The notes under the pieces are model-generated. The model did not search any database. It was not told the DNA's origin and saw nothing but the letters and a program-made list of their open reading frames with translations. The position numbers and the translations under genes were made by a program. Positions 24,504-34,845 of a stretch of 64,000 bases of DNA are shown here, piece after piece (within the stretch, counting starts at the first letter, position 1; each line of letters opens with the position of its first letter). Source of the stretch: Acrocarpospora corrugata (GTDB lineage Bacteria; Actinomycetota; Actinomycetes; Streptosporangiales; Streptosporangiaceae); the NCBI RefSeq assembly GCF_009687845.1, contig NZ_BLAD01000039.1, positions 62,001-126,000 of the forward strand, given 5' to 3'.

Positions 24504-24606
24504 TAACTCGATTTCATCGGCCAATCGTATTCAACCCGAATTAACAATTCGCGAGACACGCGAAAAGCACTGTCTTTTCGATGTGAATACTCAAGGAGGT
24601 GACACG

Positions 24607-25443
24607 TTGCTGCAAGCCATCGATCTTGTCAAGCGATATGGCTCGGTCCTCGCATTGGACGGATTCAGCCTGAGTGTGGCGGCCGGTGAAATCGTCGGCC
24701 TGGTCGGGCACAACGGCGCGGGCAAGACGACCTTCGTGGAGATCGTGTCGTACCTGATCCGTCCGGACAGCGGTCACGTGACCATCGACGGCCGTCCTCC
24801 GTCGGCCAACAAGGGCAAGGTCGGCATCGCGCCGCAGCACATCGCCCTCTACCCGTCGATCACCGTGCGCGAGCATCTCGTCCTGTTCGGGAAGCTGGCC
24901 GGCCTGCGCCGCGCCGCGCTGGACAGCGCCATCGAGGAGCTGACCGTCGCGCTGCGGCTCGGCGCGTTCATCGACAGGCGGGAGGCGGGGCTGTCCGGCG
25001 GGCAGCAGCGCCGCGTTCAGGCGGCCACCGCGCTGATCAACCGGCCCGGTCTGCTGCTGCTGGACGAGCCGACCGCGGGCGCCGACCTGGAGACCCGCGA
25101 GGCGATGCTGGACGTGGTCAAGCAGCGCGCCGGCGACGGCGCGGCCATCGTCTACACCACGCACTACCTGCCCGAACTGGTGGAGTTGCAGGCCACCATC
25201 GCGGTCGCCCGCAGCGGCCGGATCATCGCGCGGGGGACCTACGAGGAGCTGGTGGACGGGCTGCCCGGCGAGGTGCGCCTCATCCACGACAACGAGGAGG
25301 AGGTCCGCGTCTCCACCACGCAGCCGGCCGCCACCCTGATCGACCTGCTCAGCCGGGCAGAGCGCCCGATCAGCACGATCGAGGTCCACAACCCCTCCCT
25401 GGACGACCTCTACCGATCCCTGGCGGTCAGCGATGCTTCTTGA
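24607..25443 (+). CDS. ABC transporter ATP-binding protein (drug-export type)
   Basis: 278 residues. Walker A GHNGAGKTT (about residue 37), signature LSGGQQRRVQ, Walker B LLLLDEPTAG and a switch His in TTHYLPEL are all present. A C-terminal extension of about 70 residues matches DrrA/NatA-type exporters. The start is TTG 24607, placed by a near-perfect AAGGAGGTGA six bases upstream. It overlaps the permease gene by 11 bp. Leading the PKS operon, it most likely powers export of, and self-resistance to, the polyketide. Confidence 0.9.
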   Translation: MLQAIDLVKRYGSVLALDGFSLSVAAGEIVGLVGHNGAGKTTFVEIVSYLIRPDSGHVTIDGRPPSANKGKVGIAPQHIALYPSITVREHLVLFGKLAGLRRAALDSAIEELTVALRLGAFIDRREAGLSGGQQRRVQAATALINRPGLLLLDEPTAGADLETREAMLDVVKQRAGDGAAIVYTTHYLPELVELQATIAVARSGRIIARGTYEELVDGLPGEVRLIHDNEEEVRVSTTQPAATLIDLLSRAERPISTIEVHNPSLDDLYRSLAVSDAS

Positions 25444-26227
25444 CACCGGCTACCGCGTCGGGCCGATCGCCGCGCTGCGCGAATCCGTGTACCGGATCCG
25501 CGCGCTGTCGAACCACAACACCATCATCCGGCTCCGCGACCCCGGCCAGACGATCAGCTACGTGGTCATGCCGATGGTCCTGATGCTGGTCCTGAAGCCG
25601 CTCTACGTGCGGGCGGTCGACGGCGGCACCACCAAGGTGGTGACCGGGCTGCTGGTCATGTTCTCGGTGTTCGCGATCTCCATCGCGGGCAACGCGATCC
25701 TGGCCGAGCGGACCTGGAAGACCTGGGACCGGCTCCGGGTGAGCCGGGCGCCGGCCGCCGAGCTGCTGATCGGCAAGACCCTGCCGATGTATCTGGTGAT
25801 GGTCCTGCAGCAGATCATCCTCCTGACGTACGGCTGCCTGGTCATCGGCCTGCCCATCCCCGGCAACATCCCGCTGGTCCTCATGTCCATCCTGGTCTGG
25901 GCGTTCACGCTGCTGGCCATCGGCGCGCTGCTGGCCGCGATCGTGCGCAGCCACGGCGAGCTCAGCGTGATCTCGGACGTGGGCGCGCTGACGCTCAGCT
26001 CACTCGGCGGGGCGCTGGTGCCGCTGAGCCTGATGCCGGACTGGGCGCAGGTCGCCGCGCAGCTGTCGCCCGGCTACTGGGCCCTGCAAATGCTCCAGGC
26101 CGCCGTCGCAGGCGACACGGCCGGCACCCTGCTGCCCGCGGCGATCCTGCTGGGGATCGCGCTGGTCGCCGGCGCGTTCGCGGTTCGCCGGCTCACCCGC
26201 GGCTGGGGCCGCGGCGGGCTGCTCTGA
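25433..26227 (+). CDS. ABC-2 type permease
   Basis: 264 residues with about six membrane spans. A cytoplasmic N-terminal segment with SNHNTIIRLRDPGQTI resembles the coupling region of DrrB-like permeases, and ILAERTWKTWDRLRVSRAP is the conserved intracellular loop. It forms the exporter with the ATPase upstream (11-bp overlap). A 66-bp gap follows before the first PKS gene, so PKS transcription is probably continuous from here. Confidence 0.88.
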   Translation: MLLDTGYRVGPIAALRESVYRIRALSNHNTIIRLRDPGQTISYVVMPMVLMLVLKPLYVRAVDGGTTKVVTGLLVMFSVFAISIAGNAILAERTWKTWDRLRVSRAPAAELLIGKTLPMYLVMVLQQIILLTYGCLVIGLPIPGNIPLVLMSILVWAFTLLAIGALLAAIVRSHGELSVISDVGALTLSSLGGALVPLSLMPDWAQVAAQLSPGYWALQMLQAAVAGDTAGTLLPAAILLGIALVAGAFAVRRLTRGWGRGGLL

Positions 26228-26293
26228 CCTCAATCGGCACCATCGATTTCTCCAGAATAGATTCGGTGATCAGTAGTGAATAGGGGCATGTTG

Positions 26294-29200
26294 ATGAATC
26301 AGCAACATCCACCTGGTGACTCGCAACACGCCGCGGACGAGTCCGATATTGCGATCATCGGCATGGCCGGCCGATTCCCAGGCGCCAATGACGTCGAAAC
26401 GTTATGGCGGAACATCAGCACCGGCGTCGAATCCTTCACGCGATTCTCCGACGCGGAACTGATCGAGGCGGGCGTCCCGGCGGGGACGTTCTCGAAACCG
26501 AACTACGTCCGGAGCCGGCCGATTCTCGATGAGGTCCGCGGCTTCGACGCGGCGTTCTTCGGCTACAACCCGCGCGAGGCCACGCTGGCCGATCCGCAGC
26601 AGCGTCTCTTCCTCGAATGCGTGTGGGAGGCGCTGGAGTCGGCCGGTTACGGCTCGTCCGGCAACCGCGGCACGGTCGGCGTGTTCGCCGGCATGAACAT
26701 CAGCGGTTATCTGCTGACCCGGCTGCAGGCGTTCGCGATGGGCATGGATCCGTCCGCGCTGATGATCGGCAACGACAAGGACTCGCTGGCCACGAACGTG
26801 TCGTTCCGGCTGGACCTGTCCGGGCCGAGCGTGAGCGTGCAGACCTTCTGCTCGACCTCGCTGGTCGCGCTGCACCTGGCCAGCGAGGCGCTGCGCCGGG
26901 ACGAGTGCGACATGGCGCTCGCGGGCGGGGTGTCGATCCGGGTTCCGGACCGGACCGGTTACCTCTGGGAGGAGGGCGGCCAGGAGTCGCCCGACGGCCA
27001 TGTCCGGACCTTCGACGCCGAGGGCCGGGGCAGCATGTTCGGCGACGGCGCGGCCGTGGTCGCGCTGAAGCCCCTGGGCCGGGCGATGGCCGACCGGGAC
27101 ACGGTGCTCGCGGTGATCCGCGCGTCGGCGATCAACAACGACGGCGCGATGAAGTTCAGCTACCTGGCCCCCAGCATCGACGGCCAGCGCCGCTGCGTGT
27201 CCAAGGCGATCGAGAAGGCGGGCGTGGACCCGGCCCGGATCTCGTACGTGGAGGCGCACGGCACCGCCACCGAGGTCGGCGACCCGATGGAGGTCGCGGC
27301 GCTGACCCGGGCGTTCGGCCAGACCGAGAAGAAGCAGTTCTGCATCCTCGGATCGATCAAGCCGAACGTCGGCCACCTGGACCGCGCCTCCGGCGTGACC
27401 GGCCTGATCAAGGTCGTCCAGTCGCTGCGGCACGAACTGATCCCGGGGACGCTGCACTACAACGCGCCCAACCCCGAGATCGACTTCGACACCAGCCCGT
27501 TCTACGTGACGGCCCAGCCCACCCCCTGGCCGCGCGAGGCCGACCGGCCGCGGATCGCCGGGATCAGCTCGCTGGGCATGGGCGGCACCAACGCGCACGC
27601 CATCATCTTCGAGGCCCCCCTCCCGGCCCCGCGCCCCGCGCGCCCGCGCCGCTGGCAGATCCTCCCGGTGTCGGCCAGGTCGGCCGCCGCCGCCGAGCGG
27701 GCGCTGACCCGGCTGGGCGCGGGCCTCACCGCCGAACCCGGCCTGGACCTGGGCGATGTCGCCTACACCCTGCAGGTGGGCCGCAAGGTCTTCAACCACC
27801 GCAAGGTCGTCATCGCGGACGGCAACGCCAAGGCCGCCGCGGTGCTCGCGGACCCCGCTGGACCGCTGGGCCGTACCGACACGACGGTCGGCCGCAAGAC
27901 CGGGTTCCTGATCGCCGGGGTCGGCGAGCAGTACCCGGGCATGGTCGCCGCGCTGTACCAGGAGGAGCCCGGCTTCCGGGCGGACGTGGACGAATGCGTC
28001 AGCGTGCTGGGCCTCACCGAGGCGTCCCAGCTGTCCGACATCTTCGTCCCGGCCGCATCCGGCGGGAAGGCCCCCGACCTGGCCGCCCTGCTCGGGCGGA
28101 CCGGCGACGCCGCCCCCGAGGCCACCCCGAACGCGCATCTGATCCAGCCCGCCGTGTTCGTCGCCGAGTACGCGCTGGCCCGGCTGCTGATGAGCTGGGG
28201 CGTCAAGCCGGAGATCATGGTCGGCTACAGCCTCGGCGAGTACGTCGCGGCCTGCCTGTCGGGGGTGCTGTCGCTGGCCGACGCGCTCCGGCTGGTCGCC
28301 TACCGGGCCAAGCTGATCACCTCCCAGCCCGAGGGCGCGATGCTGGCCGTGGCCGCCGACGAGAAGCGGCTGAAGGCGGTGCTGGGCGACCTCGATCTGG
28401 ACGTCGCGGTCCGCACCGGCTCGCAGCTGGTGCTGGCCGGTCCCGAGGAGACCGTCACGGCCGCCGCCGCGCTGCTCAGGGCGGCCGAGATCGGCTGCCG
28501 CCGGCTCCAGACCACGCACGCGTTCCACTCCAGGATGCTCGCCCCGATCGCGGCCGAGCTGACCTCCTGGATCAACGCCAACGTGACGCTGAACCCGCCG
28601 GTCATCCCCTACGTCAGCAACGTCACCGGCGCGATCGCCACCGCCGAGGTCGTCACCGACCCCGGCTACTGGGCCCGCCACATGTGCGAGACGGTCGAGT
28701 TCGGCGCCGGGCTCGCGCACGTGCTGCACGGCGGTGACCTGGCCCTGGCCGAGATCGGCCCAGGGCAGTCGCTCGGCGCGCTGACCCGCGGCCACCCCGA
28801 CTGCGACCGGAACCAGTGGCCGCTGATCGTCACCACCCTGCCCGGCCAGGGCGACCAGGTCGAGACGCTCGCCGCCACCGCGACCGCGGTCGGCAAGCTC
28901 TGGCTGGCCGGCGTGCCGGTCGACTGGGAAGCCCTGCACACCGGTACGGACAGCGACTGGACACCCGGCCGGGTGCCGCTGCCCACCTACCCGTTCGAGC
29001 GCCAGGACTACTGGCTGGAGATCGACCAGTCGGCGCTGGGCACCGGCGCGCCGATGCTGGACGAGAGCGACCCCACCAGCATCGCGACCGCGCTGCCGCG
29101 CCTGCCGGACGAGCGGTGGATCAACATCCCGGTGTGGCGGCAGACCGCGCCGCAGCTGGTCCGCGAAGAAGAGCTCACCAAGTGGCTGATCTACGCCGAC

Positions 29201-31030
29201 GCCGGCCTGGCCGACACGCTGACCGCGTCGGTCCACCGCGCGCTGGACGCGCTCGGCCACGAGATCGTCCTGGTCCGGCCCGGCGAGGCCTACCAGGACG
29301 GCCCTGACGGCATCGTCGTCCGGCCGGGTTCCCAGGAGGACGTCGTCGCCGCGCTGCGCGCGCTCGGCGGCCGGGGCTTCCAGCCGGAGCGAGTGGTGCA
29401 CCTGTGGACCGCCGACCCGGCCCCGGCCGAGGGCGACGCCACCCAGGAGTGCCTCAAGCGCGGCCTGCACACGCTGGTCTCCTTCGCCCGCGCGGCGGTC
29501 GACCTGGGCCTGCCGGCCTGGGCGCTGGACATCGTCACCGTCGGCAGCCAGAAGGTGCTGACCGGCGACCCGATCCTGCCCGAGCGCAACACGATGCTCG
29601 GCCCGACCAGGCTCATCCCGGTCGAGTACCCGAGGGTCAAGACCCGCCTGATCGACATCGACGCCGACACCGGACCTGCCGCCCTGCGGGGGCTGCTGGC
29701 CGAGCTGCGGGCCGACCCCGTCGACCAGGTCGTCGCGCTGCGCGAAGGCCGCAGGTGGACGCCCGGCTACGAGGTGCTGGACGCGGCCACCATCGACAGG
29801 ACGAACCCGACCGTGGCGGTACGGCGCGGCGGAACCTACCTGGTGACCGGCGGCCTGGGCGGCATCGGCCTGGGCATGGCCGAACTGCTGGCCGAGAAGT
29901 ACCAGGCCAACCTGGTCCTGATGGGCCGCACCCCGGTCCCGCAGAAGGACCAGTGGAGCCAGATCCTGGCCGCCCCCACCACCGCCGACGAGGTACGGCG
30001 GCGCGTCGAAGGGCTGCGCCGGTTGGAGGGCAACGGCACCAAGGTCATCACGGTGGCCGGCGACGTGTCCCAGGTGGCGGACGTCCGGCGGGCGGTCGAC
30101 GCCGCGATCGAGACGTTCGGCGAGCTCAACGGCGTCCTGCACTGCGCCGGCGTACCGGCCGTCGGCCTGATGCAGTTCAAGACGGTGGCCGACATCGATC
30201 GGACGCTGGCGCCGAAGGTCGCCGGTTCGCTGGCCCTGGCCGAAGTGCTGAAGGACGTGCCGGTCGACTTCGTCGCCCTGTACTCCTCCACCACCTCCGC
30301 CACCGGCGGCGGCGCCGGCCAGGTCGACTACTGCGCGGCCAACGCCTTCCTGGACTCCTTCGCGCTCAGCGACCCGCTGCCCGGCACGCTGGTCACCTCG
30401 GTCGACTGGTGCGAGTGGACCTGGAACGGCTGGACCGAGGGCCTGGAGAACTACGACGAAGGCTCCAAGCAGTACTTCACCTGGTACCGGGGCCTGTTCG
30501 GGCTCAGCTACGAGGACGGCTTCGAGACCCTGATGCGGGTGCTGGGCAGCGGCGAGCGGCATGTCGTCGCCTCCACCCAGGACTTCGCGCCGCTGGTCGC
30601 GATGAGCCGCAAGTCCTCGATCGAGAGCCACCAGGCGACGGTCAAGAAACTCAGGGACGCGTTCGGACGGCACCCACGGCCCGACCTGTCGACCGCGTTC
30701 GTCGAGCCGCAGAACGAGACCGAGGAGAAGATCGCCGAGGTGTGGACCGAGGCGCTCGGCCTGGAGTCGGTCGGCGTGCACGACAACTTCTTCGAGCTCG
30801 GCGGCAACTCGCTGCTCGGCATGGAGATCATCACGGAGGTCCGGAAAGCGCTTGAGCTGTCCTACCTGCCGCCGCACATCCTCTACCAGTCGCCCACGAT
30901 CTCATCGCTCGCCGAAGCGGCCACCGCGGGCGAGGCCAAGGAAGAGCAGACGGCCGACGTACGCGAACAGCAGCGCTCGTCGCGCATCGAACAGCGGCGC
31001 AACATGCTCCGGAGCGGGAGGACGTCATGA
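26294..31030 (+). CDS. Type I PKS, one module: KS-AT-KR-ACP
   Basis: 1,578 residues from ATG 26294 (AGGGG seven bases upstream; GTG 26276 and ATG 26288 are alternatives). KS occupies about residues 15-440, with Cys186 in [10 protein letters not shown] and His in VEAHGTAT and NVGHLDRAS. AT spans about 520-870, with Ser646 in GYSLGEY and HAFH at 742-745, pointing to malonyl-CoA. A KR (NADPH site VTGGLGGIGLG, Tyr1346 in QVDYCAAN) follows, then an ACP with Ser1506 in LGGNSLL. The C-terminus is a short Arg-rich tail instead of a helical docking domain. Predicted to add a C2 unit and leave a hydroxyl. It is closely alike in order and sequence to the second module of the 40,770-50,654 protein. Confidence 0.93.
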   Translation: MNQQHPPGDSQHAADESDIAIIGMAGRFPGANDVETLWRNISTGVESFTRFSDAELIEAGVPAGTFSKPNYVRSRPILDEVRGFDAAFFGYNPREATLADPQQRLFLECVWEALESAGYGSSGNRGTVGVFAGMNISGYLLTRLQAFAMGMDPSALMIGNDKDSLATNVSFRLDLSGPSVSVQTFCSTSLVALHLASEALRRDECDMALAGGVSIRVPDRTGYLWEEGGQESPDGHVRTFDAEGRGSMFGDGAAVVALKPLGRAMADRDTVLAVIRASAINNDGAMKFSYLAPSIDGQRRCVSKAIEKAGVDPARISYVEAHGTATEVGDPMEVAALTRAFGQTEKKQFCILGSIKPNVGHLDRASGVTGLIKVVQSLRHELIPGTLHYNAPNPEIDFDTSPFYVTAQPTPWPREADRPRIAGISSLGMGGTNAHAIIFEAPLPAPRPARPRRWQILPVSARSAAAAERALTRLGAGLTAEPGLDLGDVAYTLQVGRKVFNHRKVVIADGNAKAAAVLADPAGPLGRTDTTVGRKTGFLIAGVGEQYPGMVAALYQEEPGFRADVDECVSVLGLTEASQLSDIFVPAASGGKAPDLAALLGRTGDAAPEATPNAHLIQPAVFVAEYALARLLMSWGVKPEIMVGYSLGEYVAACLSGVLSLADALRLVAYRAKLITSQPEGAMLAVAADEKRLKAVLGDLDLDVAVRTGSQLVLAGPEETVTAAAALLRAAEIGCRRLQTTHAFHSRMLAPIAAELTSWINANVTLNPPVIPYVSNVTGAIATAEVVTDPGYWARHMCETVEFGAGLAHVLHGGDLALAEIGPGQSLGALTRGHPDCDRNQWPLIVTTLPGQGDQVETLAATATAVGKLWLAGVPVDWEALHTGTDSDWTPGRVPLPTYPFERQDYWLEIDQSALGTGAPMLDESDPTSIATALPRLPDERWINIPVWRQTAPQLVREEELTKWLIYADAGLADTLTASVHRALDALGHEIVLVRPGEAYQDGPDGIVVRPGSQEDVVAALRALGGRGFQPERVVHLWTADPAPAEGDATQECLKRGLHTLVSFARAAVDLGLPAWALDIVTVGSQKVLTGDPILPERNTMLGPTRLIPVEYPRVKTRLIDIDADTGPAALRGLLAELRADPVDQVVALREGRRWTPGYEVLDAATIDRTNPTVAVRRGGTYLVTGGLGGIGLGMAELLAEKYQANLVLMGRTPVPQKDQWSQILAAPTTADEVRRRVEGLRRLEGNGTKVITVAGDVSQVADVRRAVDAAIETFGELNGVLHCAGVPAVGLMQFKTVADIDRTLAPKVAGSLALAEVLKDVPVDFVALYSSTTSATGGGAGQVDYCAANAFLDSFALSDPLPGTLVTSVDWCEWTWNGWTEGLENYDEGSKQYFTWYRGLFGLSYEDGFETLMRVLGSGERHVVASTQDFAPLVAMSRKSSIESHQATVKKLRDAFGRHPRPDLSTAFVEPQNETEEKIAEVWTEALGLESVGVHDNFFELGGNSLLGMEIITEVRKALELSYLPPHILYQSPTISSLAEAATAGEAKEEQTADVREQQRSSRIEQRRNMLRSGRTS

Positions 31031-34000
31031 CGGAAACCGACTACGACTCGGCGGTGGCGCTGATCGGCATGTCCGGTCGATTCCCCGGCGCGGACAGCGT
31101 CGCGGAACTGTGGCGCAACGTACTGTCCGGGATCAAGGGACTGCGCGAGATCACCGACGCGGAGCTGCGCGAGACCGGCGTCGAGCCGGGGCAGATCGCC
31201 GACCCGCGCTACGTGCGGATCGGCGGCCCGCTGGCCGACCTGGACAAGTTCGACGCGACGGTCTTCGGGATCAACCCCCGCGAGGCCGAGATGATGGACC
31301 CGCAGCACCGGCTGTTCCTGGAGTGCTCGTGGGAGGCGCTGGAGAGCGCCGGCTACTGTCCCACCGACGTGCCTGGACAGGTCGCGGTGTTCGGCGGGTG
31401 CGGGTTCCCCGACTACGTCGTGCAGAACATCGCCCATCTGGCCCGCCAGCCCGGCGGGGCGATGCTGATCGCGATCGGCAACGAGCGTGACTCGCTGGCC
31501 TCGCTGGTGTCGTACAAACTGGGTCTGCGCGGCCCGGCCGTGTCGGTGCAGACGTTCTGCTCCACCTCGCTGGTGGCGGTGCACCTGGCCTGCCAGAGCC
31601 TGCTCACCTACGAGTGCGACATGGCGCTGGCCGGCGGCGCGTTCACGCCGCTCCCCCAGCCGGCCGGCTACCTGTACGAGCAGGGCGGCATCATGTCGCC
31701 GGACGGGAAGGTCCGCAGCTTCGACGCCGAGGCGGGCGGCACCGTGATGGGCAGCGGCGTCGGCACGGTGGCGCTCAAGCGCATGTCGGACGCGATCGCC
31801 GACGGCGACGTGATCCACGCCGTCATCCTCGGCTCGGCCGCCAACAACGACGGCCGGATGCGGGCCGGCTACACCGCGCCGGGCGTGGACGGCCAGGCCG
31901 AGGTGATCGAATCGGCGCTCGGCGTGGCCGGGGTCAAGCCCGACACCATCGGGTACGTCGAATGCCACGCCACCGGCACCATGCTGGGCGACTCGATCGA
32001 GCTGGCCGCGATGAACCGGGTGTTCACCCAGCCGCGCGAGATCCCGGCCGTGCTGGGTTCGCTGAAGCCGAGTCTGGGCCACCTGGACCGGGCGTCCGGG
32101 GTGACCGGGCTGATGCGGGCCGCGCTGAGCCTCAAGCACGAGCTGCTGCAGGGCGTGCCGGACTACGTCCAGCCGAACCCGGCGCTGGCCACGGCGCAGG
32201 ACCGGTTCACCGTGCTGACCGAGCACCGGCCGTGGCCCGAGGGTCCGCACCCGCGCCGGGCCGGGGTCAGCTCGTTCGGCCTCGGCGGCACCAACGCGCA
32301 CGTCGTCCTGGAGCAGGCCCCGCCGCGCGAGGTACGCCAGGCCAGGCCGGGCCCGCACCTGCTGACGTTCTCCGCGGCCGACGAGAACGCGCTGAACGAG
32401 CTGGGCGAGAGGCTCGCCGGCCATCTGGCCGGCGAGTCCGGCGAGGACCTCGCGGACGTGGCGTTCACGCTGCAGATGTCACGCGGCGGCTTCGCCCGGC
32501 GGCGCGCGGTCGTGGTCGCCGACCGCGACGACGCGGTCCGGGCGCTGGCCGACTCCTCCCGCTGGATCAACGCCAAGACCCAGCGCCGCAACCCGAAGGT
32601 CCGCCTGGTCACGCCGGACGGCGTGCCGGAGACCTGGTGGCCAGAGCTGCTCGCGGCGGTCGACGCCGTGTTCGGCATCGAGGACGGCACCGACCGCCAC
32701 GACGCGCTCGGCGCGCTGTCGGACGGGCTGCGCCGCCTGGGCGTGCAGATTCCGCGCGAGGACCCGGGCCCGGCCACCGGCGTCGAGGAGATCACCGTCG
32801 CCCCCGCCGAGGGCGTGCCCGCGGCCGAGTGGCTGCTGGCCACGCTGGCCCGGCTGTGGCAGGCCGGCAGCACGATCGACTGGACCGCGCTGCACCGCGG
32901 CGCGGGCCGCCGGGTCGAGCTGCCCACCTACCCGTGGCAGCGGCGCCACTACTGGGTCAAGGCCAACCCGAACATGCAGGCCGCCCCGGTCAGCAACGAC
33001 AAGACCTTCGACCGGTCGAAGTGGACCTACCTGCCGACCTGGAAGCAGCGCCCGTTCGCGGTCGCCGACCTGGACGAGCGGCTGCGGGCGGGCGGCCCCT
33101 GGCTGGTCTTCGCCGACGACGCCAGGGGCGAGGCCCTGATCGACCGCCTGAACACGGCGGGCGCCGAGGTCACCGCGGTACGGCGCGGCCCGGCCTTCAC
33201 CCAGGACGACGCCGGAGACTTCACCCTCCAGCCGGACAAGCCCGACGACATGGCCGACCTGCTGTACTCGCTGGTGGTCGCGCCACGCGCGATCGTCCAC
33301 GGGTTCAGCCTGGCCGGGGTCACGCCGGAACCGGGCCAGGACCCGGTCGAGCACTTCGACGCCGAGCAGCGCCGCGGCTTCCTGTCGGTGCTGGCGCTGG
33401 CCAGGGAACTGGTCGACAACACCGGCTCCGCGCCGCGCGCCGAACTCGCCCTGCTCACCTCGCAGGCCGTCGGCGTGCTCGGCTCGGACCTGCGCCACCC
33501 CGAGCAGGCCACCCTGGCGGCGCTGGCCCCCAGCCTGTCCCAGGAGAACCCCCGGATCCGGGCCAGGACGATCGACGCCGACACCGTCGAGCCCGGCGAC
33601 GAGGCCGCGCTCGGGCAGCTCACCACCCAGCTCCTGGCCGCGATCCTCACCCCGCACGAGGGCCCGGTCGCGGTCCGCGCCGGCGAGACCTGGCTGCGGA
33701 CCTACGAGCAGTTCCCGATCGACGAACTGACCGACGAGACCCGCCCGATCAGGAACGGCGAGACCGTGCTGATCACCGGCGGCCTCGGCGACGTCGGGCT
33801 CGTGCTGTCGCGGCACCTGGCCGGCGCGTACGGCTGCAACCTGGTGCTCACCGCCAGGTCGCCGCTGCCGCCCCGCGAGGAGTGGGACGCGTTCCTGGCC
33901 GAGACTCCCCCAGGCGGGGAGCGCACCGCCCGGCACATCGGCAACATCCTGGACCTGGAGAGCCGGGGCGCGGCCGTGCTGTGCCTGTCCGCCGACGTGG

Positions 34001-34845
34001 CGGACGAGGAGCGGATGGCGGCCGTCGTCGCGGCCGCGGTCGAGCGGTTCGGCGGGATCGACGTCGTGGTGCACGGCGCGGGCGTGCAGGACGGGGCGTA
34101 CTTCAACTTCGCCCACCTGATGGACCGCGACCAGTGCGACGCCCACATGGCGGCCAAGGTCAAGGGCTTCCACGTGCTGCAGAAGGTGCTCGGCGGGCAG
34201 GCCCCCGACCGGCGGATCACGCTGTCGTCCATCGCGGCGGTGCTGGGCGGCATGACGCTCGCGCCGTACGCGGCGGCCAACGCGGCGCTGGACGCCTACA
34301 TCCGGCAGGCCAGGGTGGGCGACCGGGGCCGCTGGGTGACCGTCGACTGGGACACCTGGAGCATCGACGCCGGCCGCCTGGAAGGCCACAGCGAGGCCGT
34401 CGTCGGCTTCGCGATGGCCCCGGCGGAGGGCGTCGACATCTTCGAGCGGGCCCTGTCGGCCACCGACAGGGTCGGGCACCTGGTGATCTCGACAGGACCG
34501 CTGGAAGGCCGGCTGACGCAGTGGGTCACCGGCGACATCCACAGCGTGGACGACGCCTTCGACGACCAGGAGCGCCACCCCCGGCCGGACCTCAACAACC
34601 CGTACGTGGAGCCGAAGGAGGGCACCGAGGCGGCGCTGGCCGACATCTGGTCGCGGGTGCTGGGCATCGAGCCGATCGGCGCCACCGACAACTTCTTCGA
34701 GCTGGGCGGCCACTCGCTGCTCGCGATCGAGCTGACCACCAGGATCCGCAAGGCGCTGAACGCGTCGGTCCCGGTGACCGGCCTGCTGGAGTGCCCGACG
34801 GTGCGCCTGCTGGCCGAGCTGCTCGACGACCGGGAGGCGGAGTGA
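31027..34845 (+). CDS. Type I PKS, one module with deleted AT: KS-(AT remnant)-KR-ACP
   Basis: 1,272 residues, ATGA overlap with the previous PKS. KS about residues 9-430 (Cys178 in [17 protein letters not shown] and SLGHLDRAS His motifs). The linker strand [10 protein letters not shown] (479) and the post-AT linker [13 protein letters not shown] (632) are only 153 residues apart, against 405 in the neighbouring PKS, and no GxSxG is present: the AT core is gone while its flanks remain. The KR looks intact ([11 protein letters not shown]; Ser and Tyr1081 in APYAAAN) and so does the ACP (Ser1230 in LGGHSLL). Extension here would need an AT acting in trans, or the module does not elongate. The acyl-CoA dehydrogenase gene overlaps its stop. 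Confidence 0.92.
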   Translation: MTETDYDSAVALIGMSGRFPGADSVAELWRNVLSGIKGLREITDAELRETGVEPGQIADPRYVRIGGPLADLDKFDATVFGINPREAEMMDPQHRLFLECSWEALESAGYCPTDVPGQVAVFGGCGFPDYVVQNIAHLARQPGGAMLIAIGNERDSLASLVSYKLGLRGPAVSVQTFCSTSLVAVHLACQSLLTYECDMALAGGAFTPLPQPAGYLYEQGGIMSPDGKVRSFDAEAGGTVMGSGVGTVALKRMSDAIADGDVIHAVILGSAANNDGRMRAGYTAPGVDGQAEVIESALGVAGVKPDTIGYVECHATGTMLGDSIELAAMNRVFTQPREIPAVLGSLKPSLGHLDRASGVTGLMRAALSLKHELLQGVPDYVQPNPALATAQDRFTVLTEHRPWPEGPHPRRAGVSSFGLGGTNAHVVLEQAPPREVRQARPGPHLLTFSAADENALNELGERLAGHLAGESGEDLADVAFTLQMSRGGFARRRAVVVADRDDAVRALADSSRWINAKTQRRNPKVRLVTPDGVPETWWPELLAAVDAVFGIEDGTDRHDALGALSDGLRRLGVQIPREDPGPATGVEEITVAPAEGVPAAEWLLATLARLWQAGSTIDWTALHRGAGRRVELPTYPWQRRHYWVKANPNMQAAPVSNDKTFDRSKWTYLPTWKQRPFAVADLDERLRAGGPWLVFADDARGEALIDRLNTAGAEVTAVRRGPAFTQDDAGDFTLQPDKPDDMADLLYSLVVAPRAIVHGFSLAGVTPEPGQDPVEHFDAEQRRGFLSVLALARELVDNTGSAPRAELALLTSQAVGVLGSDLRHPEQATLAALAPSLSQENPRIRARTIDADTVEPGDEAALGQLTTQLLAAILTPHEGPVAVRAGETWLRTYEQFPIDELTDETRPIRNGETVLITGGLGDVGLVLSRHLAGAYGCNLVLTARSPLPPREEWDAFLAETPPGGERTARHIGNILDLESRGAAVLCLSADVADEERMAAVVAAAVERFGGIDVVVHGAGVQDGAYFNFAHLMDRDQCDAHMAAKVKGFHVLQKVLGGQAPDRRITLSSIAAVLGGMTLAPYAAANAALDAYIRQARVGDRGRWVTVDWDTWSIDAGRLEGHSEAVVGFAMAPAEGVDIFERALSATDRVGHLVISTGPLEGRLTQWVTGDIHSVDDAFDDQERHPRPDLNNPYVEPKEGTEAALADIWSRVLGIEPIGATDNFFELGGHSLLAIELTTRIRKALNASVPVTGLLECPTVRLLAELLDDREAE
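32463..32934 (+). other. AT deletion scar inside PKS module
   Basis: The stretch between the KS-AT linker strand and the post-AT linker of the 31,027 gene. It encodes about 150 residues with no catalytic Ser, no HAFH/YASH motif and little similarity to AT cores. The last part ([17 protein letters not shown]) matches the region just after an AT. About 250 residues are missing relative to the 26,294 module, and the frame is kept. Confidence 0.85.

Larger units (their letters stand above)
24289..24606. promoter_or_regulatory. Divergent intergenic promoter region of the PKS cluster
   Basis: 318 bp without a credible gene, between the leftward GT39 gene and the rightward ABC transporter. It holds a CCCC/GGGG hairpin with a T-rich loop near 24,394-24,410 and the two palindromes listed separately. 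An AT-richer stretch (24,504-24,590) leads to a strong AAGGAGGTGA ribosome site. The promoter for the rightward PKS operon should be here, but no clear -35/-10 pair could be assigned by eye. Confidence 0.55.

Noticed and set aside
24356-24559. Small leftward open frame in the divergent promoter region
   Set aside because: No convincing ribosome site, Arg/Pro-rich composition, and it would cover both palindromes; treated as non-coding.
26402-30877. Very long open frame antisense to the first PKS gene, and similar ones opposite the other PKS genes
   Set aside because: High GC keeps antisense frames open; their translations are low-complexity with no domain motifs, while the sense frames show complete KS, AT, KR and ACP motifs.
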